A DNA stretch of 64,000 bases from positions 4,369,501 to 4,433,500 of the forward strand of contig NC_068558.1 in NCBI RefSeq assembly GCF_022201045.2, in the 5' to 3' direction. Position 1 is the stretch's first letter. Each line of letters starts with the position of its first letter. A program made the position numbers and the translations under genes. The DNA comes from Citrus sinensis (lineage: Eukaryota > Streptophyta > Magnoliopsida > Sapindales > Rutaceae). Shown here piece by piece: positions 25,280 to 36,285 of this stretch. Below the pieces are notes generated by a model. The model was not told the origin of the DNA. It worked only from the letters and a program-made list of their open reading frames with translations, and made no database searches.

Positions 25280-28200
25280 TCAAGATGCCAAAGTGGTTGC
25301 TTCACAACTGCCATGGACACAAGCCAACACATCTCTGTAGTCCCTAGAAATGGTGAAGGAATCGTAAACCTTGCCATCGCAGCTTTTCTTGTACTCAAAG
25401 AGGAGAGATGAGTGGTTAAATGCCGTAAGTTTGACAAATCCCCAATCATAATCTCTGTATAGGCTCCAATTGGGTGTCACTTCACTGAAATCTGACAGGT
25501 GACTCCCTCCCCCACCAACAACAACATGAATTGTTCCATTCACGGTGCCTGTATAATGATATTTTTCTGTATTCACACATTGATTCTGCACCAACAGCAT
25601 TAAATAAGAATAGATAAAGAGAAATGTCATAGAACTGCCCAAAACTGGGTAATGAATAGTTTGGAAATTCTACGTGTGAAAAAAGTAAGCAGAATCATAG
25701 TGTGCATAATCCAATTTCAATAAGATTGGAAAATTATTTTTATCCTGAAACTGCCCATACCTGATAGATTGGACAAGTTCTTTCATAGTTATGGACATGG
25801 CCAAAAAATGCAATGTCAACCTTGTACTTCTGCCAAAGCCTCTGCAAACTTTCCCTTCCCATGGGTTCTTCAAATGAGCCTTCCTGCCCATACCAATAGT
25901 CCGAGGAATACCCAAGTACGCGATGAGCAGCAAAGATAAGCCAAGGCTGCTTCCGTCTGTCCACAGAAGCAAGGCATTGCTCAATGAACCTATATTGTTC
26001 AGATCCCTCCCTCCAATCATGCTCAGTGTCGGCTATGCAGAAGTGAAACATGCCATAATCAGTTGAATACCTGCCCATTTGTAGATTTCAATTATTAACC
26101 AATGCAAAGGCGAAGATATAAAATTTGCTTAGGAATTCAAAAGAACTCGTGTCTCCCCAAGAAAATGAAGATGAACTGTTAAATGGCAAAGAGCATGTGC
26201 AATAAATATATGTTCTAGCTCTATGGTGCCTCTCTCTAGATGAAATATTAGCTTGTGGCCAAGAGCAATGTCTTAATTGACGGCCAATCGTTAATAGTTC
26301 CTATTAAGATTCCTTAACCTATGAATTACTTGAGTACAGAGTCTTTGAGAGTTACCAAAACTTCGCTCTGTTCTCAGCAGGGACATAAAACATGGTCTCT
26401 GCCGGCACACCACATTCCCCACCTGAATCAGTAGTGTCATAAAAGGATCCTGAATTTGGCCAATCACGTTCATGATTACCGCTGCAGAAGAATCAAAACA
26501 AAATGCTTCAACCAGTGCCATTAATTAAAGCTTAAAATTCAAAAACTCATGTCAAGGATTCACATGAAAAGAGATAAACCTTCCAATCATGTATGGCACA
26601 GTTGATGCAATGGGCTCCACCTGAGCTGTGAATTGGTCCCACTGGGAGATGTATCCATTTGCATATGTAATATCACCTATGTGAAAAACTATGTCAATAT
26701 TGCTCAAGTCCCTGATTAGTTGGTCTGTTGTGTTTAGTGAACCCGGCTGATAATTGCTGTACTCATTTGAGCCATCACGCTCAGCCTGAAAGATACAGGA
26801 AGAAACACAGAGTTGAGTGCATATAGATTTGAGTACATTATACCAAGAGTTATTCCACAATTGATAACATGAAAAGGCGGGTACTAGGAAAACAGGAAAT
26901 TTTACAAACCCACGATCTAATTAAAAGTAACTTCTCAAGTAAAGCAAAAGGAATAAACTGCAAGTGCAGGCTTCATTTTCCCCTCAGACCTGTATAACCA
27001 AATAATGCCAGTAGATCCAACAATAAACAGATTGCCTTTATGAATTACTTCATAGAGCTTTCAGTATCATATTTCCTTTCCTATCTATATGCAAGAAAAC
27101 TTCAGCATGGTTTGTTGATCTACCTTCCCCATGTCACCAAATATTACGACACGCTGTAAAGAATCTTGTCCAGGATATGGAGATGCTCGGAAAGAATAGA
27201 TCTTGCTCCAAACATAGGAACCGTTATGCAGAAGATGGCCAATTCTGTATGTATACCTGAAAAACCATCATAGAAACCTCATAAACAAATGTAATTTCAA
27301 CTCTCCAAAAGTTACAGCAAGAAGACAAATCTTCAAGAAGCATACACAGTGTTGGGCCACAAATTTTTCAGGAAACTTGTGTGAATGAAACCAGGATCAC
27401 GCCAGCCAACTGTTCGTGCTGGTGAACCTGCAGAGCAGCAAGGTGTCCTTATTATTCCATGGGCCAGCCTAATGTAAAACTTCAACAGGATATAAATTTG
27501 AGAGCTCCTCAGTGTAATTAGAACTAGGCTATGGAGATAACTGTCAATCAGTTTGGCAAGAAAGCATTAGCAATATAGCATGGATCAAACATATTTACCA
27601 CACATGTCATTCTGAAAAAATGTCAATGTCCCAGCTGGTGAATGCATTTGTAAATCTCCCTTCAAACCCCATTCAACAAATGGAGAAGCTTCACTAATGT
27701 CATATCCACTAGTCCAAGTGACAGTCATCTACACAAAGTATAAAACTTGATTCAAATAGGTCCATACTTTATGCCCAGTGTGCCAAACAACACATAAGAC
27801 ATACAATTGACAGAGAAACTGATTTAACAGTAATAAAATGTTTGCCAAACAAACTTTCTGGTAGTCAAATAAATTTAGCAAAGTTTGAAACAGATCACGG
27901 GACTCAGAAGAAAATTAATGGCCTTGTAACCATTATTGGTATCATCAGGAAATAAAAGAAAAGATTATGTATAACTATTGGGTTCTGCAACTTTGTTGAC
28001 TTTTATGGACTCCTTGCAGAGGATAGACTTCCCGAATGAACAGATGTTAAACTATATAAAACTAAAAATGATTTCTACACTCCTGAATGAACAGATGTTA
28101 AACTATATAAAACTAAAAATGATTTCTACACTCCTGAACGAACAGATGTTAAACTCTAGAAAACTAATAATAATTTCTCTCTAGTTGAGAGATATTATAG

Positions 28201-29500
28201 AAGCTTTGGCATGCTGGGATATAATATCAGACCAGAATACGCTCAAGGCATAATAAATAGGTCAAATAACTTCACAAATCAATAATACAACTCATCATCA
28301 TTTGAAACCAACTCACCTCATCCCAAGACTTCCCTTGAGCAAGGCGTGGATACAGGGGAGCTTTGGGATTGGCAAATGATATGGAATTTGAAACTGCCAC
28401 TAGTTTGGGCTGCAAAGACCAAACACATAATTACTCCACATGAAGACAGAGGAAGTAGGATGCATCAAGATAATGTACTTACATGTTTAAGAAAATCTAT
28501 CGTAAGAAAAAGTGGGTGAAAAGACACATGAACTCACATTTGACAACCCGCCTGAAAATAATCCAAAGGAGAAATCTGACCGCTGATTTATAAGCCGAAA
28601 ATTCAAAGTAGCTTTGCCCGTCTTTGTATAATCTGAATTGGATTCATTCGCATACTTGTACTGGAACAAAGAAATTCCAAAATCACATAGATTCTTCGTA
28701 AATTCACTTTGATCTCAAATTGCATTCTACATTGCACACACCTTAATTGGGGCTGAGCAGATATATGGTGCCTGTTCTTTTGGGTCATTTACTGGTGGAC
28801 AGGATGATGAGCTGCCATATCAAAATTACATTTTTTTTTTTTCCAGTTACTTTGAAGTTTAATACAAAATATAAAGAATGGGAAATTAGTTAGTTGAAAC
28901 ATTGGGTTATCATAAAATCCATAAAATAGTTTGTGTATCAGCCATCACATTTTTTGAGCAGTTCATTTCATAGTGGGACTAAGACATTACTTGAATTTTG
29001 CAGGAGAAAAGACTCCAAGCCAATCATCCGCAGATGGATGAGGGGACACAAGACTCACAGTTACCCATTGAGTATCCTCCCCCTACACAACACAAATCAA
29101 CATTTTACCTCAAAAATCAGTAGAATTTTTACAATTTCACGACTTCAAATGTCCAATGAGCTAAGCATTATATTACAAGTTCATTACTCAAATGGTGGAC
29201 AAAGTATGATGGCTCTGTATATAAACCCGATCACCACCTTAGAGAATCAAATTAGTAATGATGAAAACTGATACGCAAAGTAGCATTGAGAAAAGTGAAG
29301 AAAAATTGTCGTGTTACCTTTAAACCAAGAAGGACAGGATGTGCTCTAATAGAAGCCGAGTCGTGAAAGGCAGCAATAGCCTTATGAATAGCAATTTTTG
29401 ACAGCGGTTGCTCTCCGAATCCATTAACGTGTGCCCAGCTAAAGCCTACATTTGCGGCAACACAGCACAACAACACGTACAGTGCAAACCTCTCCTCCAT
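25280..29500 (-). CDS. PAP27: Purple acid phosphatase, PAP27/PAP1 clade
   Basis: Twelve exons join in frame: 29500-29318, 29082-28991, 28811-28742, 28660-28538, 28409-28317, 27728-27599, 27427-27346, 27256-27124, 26785-26580, 26481-26356, 26070-25761 and 25585-25280, giving 617 residues (family about 610). A hydrophobic N-terminus (residues 4-24) is a probable secretion signal. An N-terminal fibronectin-like region is followed by the metallophosphatase core. Metal-site blocks are visible: GDMG (D299), GDITYANGY (D340), GNHERDW (N373, H374), AAHR (H462) and GHVHNYER (H504, H506). Arabidopsis PAP1, PAP24 and PAP27 are labelled 'probable inactive' in databases because these blocks differ from canonical PAPs (here AAHRVLGYSS replaces VxxHxPxY). 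Most ligand residues remain, so activity is open. A second ATG at 29536 is in frame but would put polar residues before the signal. It looks intact. Confidence 0.93.
28031..28182. repeat. 51-bp tandem repeat, three copies, in PAP27 intron
   Basis: Units at 28031-28081, 28082-28132 and 28133-28182 each contain GAACAGATGTTAAACT and end in ATTTCTMCWCT. The first two are nearly identical and the third has diverged. The array lies in the intron between the fifth and sixth PAP27 exons. Confidence 0.9.
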
Positions 29501-30724
29501 TCTTGAATTGCAGAACAAGACCTCAGACCCTGACACTCAAAACCCCGCAAAATTAACAACGACCGCCGACCTCTGATGCCATTAATATATTTCCAGTTTC
29601 ATTCTGCTTTGACTTTCTTCTCTGGGTTTTTTTTCTCTCTATAAATAAATAAATAAATAAAATATAAAAATAACAAGTGGGGTTAGGGTGAAGAAGGATC
29701 AAGGGAAGAGAACTAAAGGTAAAAAGCTAAGAAATACGCTTCTGGGATATTTCTCCAACGAATATGTCCGCGACAATTGACTGACGGGTAGCCAACAAAT
29801 GAGTAACTTTCGGAGGGAACCATGCTTTGTTTTGTCGTTATCTGTTGTTTTATTCGGCCGTCTTGTCATTTTAAATCAATATCAGTAATTGTGCGGCACG
29901 TGGATTCTCGTGATTTTTCAAGGGCAGGATATAATTTTTTTCTTGTCATTCAGACTTGTCTCGTGTGTTATTTAAATGTCCTTTCTTAGACTTTTAGGCT
30001 TCGAGCTCTTTAAGTTGGGAGCTGACGTTCCTTAAATATTTAAGAGAATTAAAAATTTAAGTGGTGTAATATTAATATTAATATCGATAAATCTTAAAAA
30101 TATATATATATATAATTATATATATTAATTATACTCTTATATAATATAAATTATAATTCGATCAATAATCTCATGTTATATATAAAAAAAAAAAAAAAGA
30201 CTTGTCTCGTGTGTCCTGGTGGAATGTGAGTTCATTGTTCGTCCACGTTGACGAAATCAAAAATCAGCGGAGAGAATCTGCTGCGTTCACTTTTGCGGGA
30301 TTTTGATTTATAATAACATTTGACCTTCGGGAATGCACATAAAATGCACAATGGAAATGGTCAAAAATAGGTGGGCGGCTTGGCCCATAAATGAACAACC
30401 AACTTGAGGAAGTCAGAAGAATATAAAGAAAGCTTTTAAAATATTAACTAATTTTTAATTAAAATCTTTTTCTTTGTAGTGATTTGATTTTCTGCCTGGA
30501 CGAAGCTATGTTCCCACACCCGCGTTTAATAAATTGGTAACAGTGAATCAGTTTCGTTAATTTACCTAAAAATAATATACTTGTTTTTCTAGAAAATTTC
30601 CAACAGATTTTTTGTCTCTAGTAAAGCCGAGCAGAGCAGACACTGTAAATGGTCAATTATAGAGGGAAAAAGCGTGCACTTTTGCATTTACTAAGACAAT
30701 AATTTTGCTAGTTAAAATGCCTAC
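29501..30724. other. Spacer upstream of PAP27
   Basis: About 1.2 kb with the PAP27 promoter at its left end. It holds an (AAAT)n-like tract at 29641-29665, an AT-rich (TA)n stretch near 30090-30130 and a poly-A near 30183-30199. No gene was seen. The truncated end of the phosphatase pseudogene borders it on the right. Confidence 0.5.
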
Positions 30725-31003
30725 ACTGCGTTTGGCCAGAAATCTTTCAGAAAACCTGTATGATGAACCCAGGATCACCCCAACCAACTGTTCGTGCCGG
30801 TGGAGCTGCACATGATGGTAAAAATCTTGTTACTGCCATGTCTGTCAAAGAAGCAATGCTTGATGATGATTGATAAAAGCTATTACAGAGTTGCTGCAAA
30901 GGCCATTGATCATACCACACATGCTTTCTTGATCAAATGTCAATGTTACAGCTGGTGAACAAATTTGAGATTCTCCTTGGAGTCCCCACTCGACAAAAGG
31001 TTT

Positions 31004-31532
31004 TGTTGGAAAAATTAATACATGCATTCAAAATTGGTTGGTGCATGGAATTGACAAACATGCATTCAAATTAAAAAGAAAAATACATGAATGCATTCAA
31101 ATTTGAAGAGGTAAATTTGAAGACAAAATTCGAAGGTTAGGTGTCTAATTTTATTGACAAAATTGTTGAGTTGGTGCAATAGTGCAACCAATTTTTCCTA
31201 TAAATAGAAGGTTAGTTATTCATTTGTTTTATCATCCAAATTTGTGAGATTTAAGATCATTCCAAGTGAGTTTTAAAAGAGCATTTCCTTAGGTGTTAAG
31301 GGAATTTGGGTGTATTGGGGATTGGGTTTTGAGAGTTTTTCCCCACTTTTGTAAATTCTCATTTGCTAGTAAAATTATCTTATAATCTTTACCCGTGGAT
31401 GTAAGCTTCGCACCAAACTACATAAATTATTGTATCTTTTTTTTTTTTTGTATTTATTTGTCACATTTATATTTCTCTAGAAGACGTAGTTATCATAATA
31501 TTGGTAATTGCTCAACCCGCGCTTCCATAATA
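31004..31532 (+). repeat. Left LTR-like arm
   Basis: It starts TGTTGGAAAAAT and runs to about CCATAATA, with the sense direction rightward. It is longer than its partner because of an extra segment containing GGTTGGTGCATGG. The inner boundary is inferred by comparison with the right arm. Confidence 0.75.
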
Positions 31533-32129
31533 ATTAGTATAAGAGTTGTACAGTATCGAATGTGACGCTATCATTCCCATGAAGAAAAGTGGTGGTGAAA
31601 TTATCATATTCATTAAGAAGGGAATTCAATAGCAACAATGCCTTATCTTCATCTTCAAATTCCTCATCCAAATTTAGCAAATCTACCAATATCTTGTTGA
31701 ATGAGTTTACATGGTCGTTCATCGACATGTCAGGTGCATATGTGAATCGATAGAGTTTTTTTTTTCATATAAAACTTATTTTTAAGGCTTTTCTTCATGT
31801 ACTTTTCTTCTATCGTCTTCCATAATTTCTTTACTGATGTCTCCTTCATGACAAAGTATTTCTGATCTTTAGCCAGATTGAAAAAAAAAAAAAAAAAAAA
31901 CTCTATCGATTAGTGAAGGCTCAATGAATGACCATGTAAACTCATTCAACAAGATATTGGCGGATTTACTAAATTTGGATGAGAAATTTGAAGATGAAAA
32001 TAAAACAGTGTTACTGTTGAAAATTCTCTTCTTGATGAGTATGATCATCTCACTATCACTTTGCATTATGGGAAGGACAGTGTCATATTCGATACTGTAT
32101 GCAGTGCGTTGTATAGCTTTGATACCAAT

Positions 32130-32620
32130 TGTTGTGGAAGTACGGGTTGAGCAATTACTAATATTATGATAGCTACATCTTCTAGAGACATATAAATGTG
32201 ACAAATAAATGCAAAAAAAAAAGACATAATAATTTATGTAGTTTGGTGCGAAGCCTACGTCCACGGGCAAAGACTATAAGATAATTTTACTAAGAAATGA
32301 GAATTTACAAAAGTAGAAAAAAACTCTCAAAACTCAATCCCCAATACACCTAAATTCCCTTAACACCTAAGGAAATGCTCTTTTAAAACTCACTTGGAAT
32401 GATCTTAGATCTCACAAATTTGGATAATAAAACAAATGAATAACTGACCTTCTATTTATAGAAAAAAAATTGGTTACACTATTGCACCAACCCCAACGAT
32501 TTTGTCAACAAAATTAGGCACTTAACCTTAGTAATTTGTCTTCAAATTTGCCTCTTTAAATTTGAATGCATGCATGTATTTTTCTTTTTAATTTGAATCC
32601 ATGTATTGATTTTTCCAACA
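32130..32620 (-). repeat. Right LTR-like arm (inverted)
   Basis: Reverse complement of the left arm: read on the minus strand it begins TGTTGGAAAAATC at 32620 and ends CCACAACA at 32130. The primer-site-like sequence lies at 32116-32127. Confidence 0.8.
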
Positions 32621-33949
32621 GGTTCAGCTTCATTAATGTTATAACCACTTGTCCAGGTTACAGTCATCTGTGGGAAGATTAAAAAGAAAATGTTTACAAT
32701 GAATTGCTGTCATCTAAATTTACTTGATCAAAAAAATAAATTAAACATGAACTCAACTACATTCATTTTATGTAATAACATAAGGGAATTTCCCACATCC
32801 CTTTCGGGTGCCGACTGCCGAAGACGCCTACGACAAATAATCCCTTTTAGAATCCCCTGTTCCCCTTCAGTCCATGCTTTCCCTTGAGAAACACAGGGAT
32901 AAACGGGTGCGTTCGGATTTGCAAATCTAATGGCATTTGAAACTGCCACCAGTCTTGGCTGTCACAGTGGAAAAATCATGATTAGTCTAAACTTGGAAGT
33001 TTCAAAAGCTATTTGTATAACAATGTATAACTTTACAATAATTTTATCAGGAAAACATAAATACCGTCCAATGGCCACACATAGTATTTAGAAATACGCA
33101 CAGGAGAAGAGACTTACTGCTGACAGGCCACCTGAAAATAATGCAAATGAGAAATCTGCCAGCTGATTGATCAGCAGAAATTGCAAAGCCGCTTAGCCTG
33201 GTTTTATGTATTCAGCATTGGATTCGTTGGCAAATTTGTACTGCAAAAAGAAACGTACGTTTATATTTTGCAGTGGTCGTTGTAGATAATCTCAAACCAT
33301 CCTATATTTCATCAAATTAAATCGCATGCATACCTCAATTGGAGCTGTGCATTTATATGGAAACTGTAGGCGGAATTGATCATCAGGTGCACAGTTCGAT
33401 GAGCTGTAACAACAGAATGACCAAATGTTTATGACCAGAAAATAAAATAAAATAAAATAAAATGCAAGGATAAGCAAATTAACTTCGTTTCTGCCAACTG
33501 CCAAGAGAATGTTAGCTCTGCATGAAAAGGGAGGCGGCAAGTAGAATCTACTTGAGGTTTTCAAGAAAGAAAACAGCAACCTAATCATCTACAGAAGGGT
33601 TAGGGGATTCAAGTTGGACCATTACCCATTGAGAATCCTCCCCCTGCACGTTAGCCGCCAAATCAAAAATCACATATCTAAATATTTATTTTCTTTTCCA
33701 GGACTCACAAAATAACTTAGAACACAAGAATGTAACATACATTACCTTGGTGCCAAGATCAAGAGAGTAGACTTTGACAGAAGAGTTTTCATCAAGAGCA
33801 TAAATTGCCCTGTGAATGGCAATCTTCGACAGCGGCTGCTCCCCAACATTGACATTTCCACTATGACTATGTGCTACGAGTGGACCCAAGTTTATAGTTT
33901 GCAGTAGACACAAAATTATCGAGAGATACAGCAACCTTGAACTCTCCAT

Positions 33950-35421
33950 TATCTGTTAAAACTCCACAAACGAATTAGCACTATTCGCAGTGATGAAACC
34001 GACTAGTGGGCGTTCAGTTTGGATTCATCCGAACCTGAATTTTATTCAGTAAATGACTAAGGCAGTATCTATTTTTTTCTCTGAAATCAATTAAGTCTGA
34101 AGTCTGAATGGTCTGAATATAAATGTTTAACTGATATGTTTATTTTTTATTTGTTAATATCTTAATATAAGTGGTATTTGTTTTTTTTCGTAAATGAAAA
34201 GCATTTCAGACATAGTTATTTAACATTCCTTATAAATCAAAACGAATGAAGGGATTAGATTTTATAGGTATAGGAAATAAGTATATTCAATGGAGATATC
34301 TTTGGGATAGAATATTTACTTTTCATTTAGATAAAAATCACAATTTTTTTATTTATTTAGATGTAAATATCTAAAAATCAGGCATAAATTAACCTAAAAA
34401 AAATTTAAAAAATGACTGAATTTAATAAAATTTCAGATTTTAGATATCTAACAAACAAGCCCTAAATTATTTGTTGCTGAAAATGTTCAAAAGTCACAAT
34501 TTCTTTGGTCAAGTAGGAGGCTTAGGATCAACAAGCCCACCAGTTTTTAAATTACAGTTTATTGATAAGAGCTAACCTTGACATTGTAGTGTAGTGCATA
34601 TTCTTTTAGTTTTCCCACAAAAAAAAAAAGAACATTTTGGATAGGTAAATATAAGAATGTAGTTGGTCGGGGTTATGGAAGTGGTATCAAAAGTCAGTAC
34701 AAGTAGATCTAAAACAGTTTCAGCATTCCTTTGTTTTTTTTTTTGAGACTGTTTTGACAACTTATCCTTTCTTGCAGGTGACAACGACTTTGAGGATGTC
34801 AATATTGTCAGGCCAAATAATTTCTGCCAGTCTCGAGATGCAGATGCAGGCAATTGGTGAACCAAAAACCATGGATGGAAAAACCTCAGCTACAAGGAAT
34901 ACAGCTGTCATTACCTTTTTGACTGAGTCCTGATTTGAGTCTTCTATTAAAGTGACTCCTATACAATCAAAGCCCAAGAGTTTAAGCATCTAAGCGAACT
35001 TAGTGTTGTCGTTTAAAAGCATAATTGTTGATCTCTTGATCCTTCTGAGTTTTTTTAATCCTACAACCGAAGAAAGCTATAAACATCAATCAGATCATTG
35101 ACAAATCAGAAATCCTCGGCTGCTTCCTTCTTAAGTTGGTTTGAAACCATTACACTATTGATGAGGAGATGGCTTACAAATTTCTAACAAATAACCAAGA
35201 TCTTGATAAGATAAGCAGAGATAATCTAATCAGGGAAGAGAAATTAAGCCACTTTAAAGAACTAAAACATTACATACTAACAGCAACATGTGTGGAAAGT
35301 TTGTGTTTCATTAACTTAAAAACATCACGAATTAACTGTTTGATCATGATCAAATAGATAGAAACTCTCAAGTTCATTACTATACTTGCTACAAGAATTT
35401 TCAGATTTACACATAAATGAC
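33950..35421. other. Spacer between phosphatase and kinase pseudogenes
   Basis: 34.0-34.5 kb is AT-rich with loosely inverted ends (TGAATTTTATTCAGTAAATGAC against the reverse of a segment near 34410), possibly a decayed hAT-like MITE. 34572-34989 (minus) holds two overlapping short frames, one with a hydrophobic stretch; I recognise no family and call no gene. The remainder shows nothing. Confidence 0.45.
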
Positions 35422-36285
35422 TCATTCATCAACAGAAGGAAAAGGATGCGCCAGCACATGTTTAGCAGTCCATCGAAGCTGGTGAACCCTGATGAAGCAC
35501 TTGCTCAAGAAATCTCTCCCGTCTTCTGAAATATTGCTTGGAAATTCCGGCACTTCTGAACTGAAAGCAATGAGCTCTAAAAGATCATCTCTTGAAGCAA
35601 GTCCACGACCAAAACTGCCCCATGCAGATATCTCTGCGGTCATCATCTCCACAAACACACGCCCAAGTGCCCATGTATCAACAAGATATATCAACAACCT
35701 GTTCGTCACCAACCCCGGTGACATGTAACAAACCGTGCCTTTGCAAGAAAGCACTTATCTCCTCCTCACGCTGCAAATCCTTTGCCAGTCCAAAATCTGC
35801 AATCCCAGCCATGAAACAGCGTCTTTTCCAGCAACCAGCAAGGTGTTATCCGCCTGAATATCGCAGTGAACTAAACCACGACTGTGAATATGGTCAAGCC
35901 CTCGGAGAATGTCCTTCGTGTAACGCCCTATTTCATGCTCAGGCAGTCCCTTAGCAGACCTTTTAACATGATTTTATAAGTTTCCTCTGCTAAAGAACTC
36001 CAAGAACAAGTTGTAAGTCTTCTCCCCCGTCATCCTTCTCGGTTTCTTAATCGCCAGAACACTTGATCAAGTAATCACTTGATGTCAAGAAAAAAAAAAG
36101 AATGTCTTTCTCAAGCTTGAGAGTCGATGTTTCAGCCAGCGGAGCTGTTTTGATGGTCATTATTGTAGGTAAGTTATCGTCTTCCACTTCTTTTGCAGAT
36201 CTTGATGCAAAGGCACCAATGCCAACTAAAGCATATCTTGAACATCCCAAGCAAAACCATTGGCATCATCTTTTCTGATCACCAT
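35422..36285 (-). pseudogene. Protein kinase pseudogene, plant MAPKKK17/18/20-like
   Basis: Kinase blocks are recognisable in order on the minus strand but in different frames. The start MVIRKDDANGFAW is at 36285, then a glycine-loop remnant GIGAF and a region matching subdomains II-III. Next is a catalytic-loop remnant HSRGLVHCDIQADN (35.85-35.9 kb; HRD reads HCD and the usual Lys is Gln). The C-lobe piece at 35754-35422 has GTVCYMSPG, VDTWALGRVFVEMM, DFLSKCF and WTAKHVLAHPF. The layout matches small intronless plant MAPKKKs. Several frame changes separate the pieces, and residues between the glycine loop and catalytic loop are partly missing. It is not functional as a full kinase; the C-terminal piece alone is open for 110 codons. 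Confidence 0.8.

Larger units (their letters stand above)
31004..32620. mobile_element. Old Ty1/copia-like LTR element remnant in fold-back (inverted) arrangement
   Basis: About 1.6 kb inserted in exon 6 of the phosphatase pseudogene. Two LTR-like arms point toward each other (31004-31532 plus, 32130-32620 minus). Each begins TGTTGGAAAAAT, carries a CTATAAATAGAAG promoter-like box, and is followed inward by a primer-binding-site-like sequence (clear on the right, TGGTATCAAAGC, initiator-Met tRNA type). Between them lie two copia-type gag fragments in opposite orientations (about 31541-31880 minus, 31899-32115 plus) meeting at an A-rich tract. There is no trace of protease, integrase or reverse transcriptase, so the element is a broken fossil. 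Flanks GGTTT and GGTTC suggest a 5-bp target duplication with one change. The arms look about 90% alike by eye, apart from an extra block of about 40 bp in the left arm, so it is not recent. Confidence 0.85.
30725..33949 (-). pseudogene. Decayed tandem copy of the PAP27-type purple acid phosphatase, exons 1-7 only
   Basis: Exon equivalents align one-to-one with PAP27: exon 1 33949-33746, exon 2 33643-33552, exon 3 33403-33334, exon 4 33240-33118, exon 5 32958-32866, exon 6 split into 32667-32621 and 31003-30916 by a retroelement, and exon 7 30805-30725. Exons 2-5 keep exactly the PAP27 lengths (92, 70, 123 and 93 bases). Exon 1 still encodes a signal-peptide-like start and GEQPLSKIAIHRAI, as in PAP27. 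Exons 2 and 4 carry in-frame stops (Trp to TAG in exon 2, a TAA in exon 4), exon 7 is one base short, and the exon 5 donor is GG instead of GT. The catalytic exons 8-12 are absent. It therefore arose by tandem duplication and cannot make an active enzyme. An open signal-peptide exon remains, so short transcripts are possible. Confidence 0.9.

Noticed and set aside
27978-28184. Repetitive 68-codon frame on the plus strand
   Set aside because: Translation of the 51-bp tandem repeat within a PAP27 intron.
31534-32270. Short gag-like frames as host genes
   Set aside because: They belong to the fossil copia-like element.
34572-34989. Two overlapping minus-strand frames with a hydrophobic stretch
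   Set aside because: No recognisable family, no plausible exon partners; may be a relic but cannot be supported as a gene.
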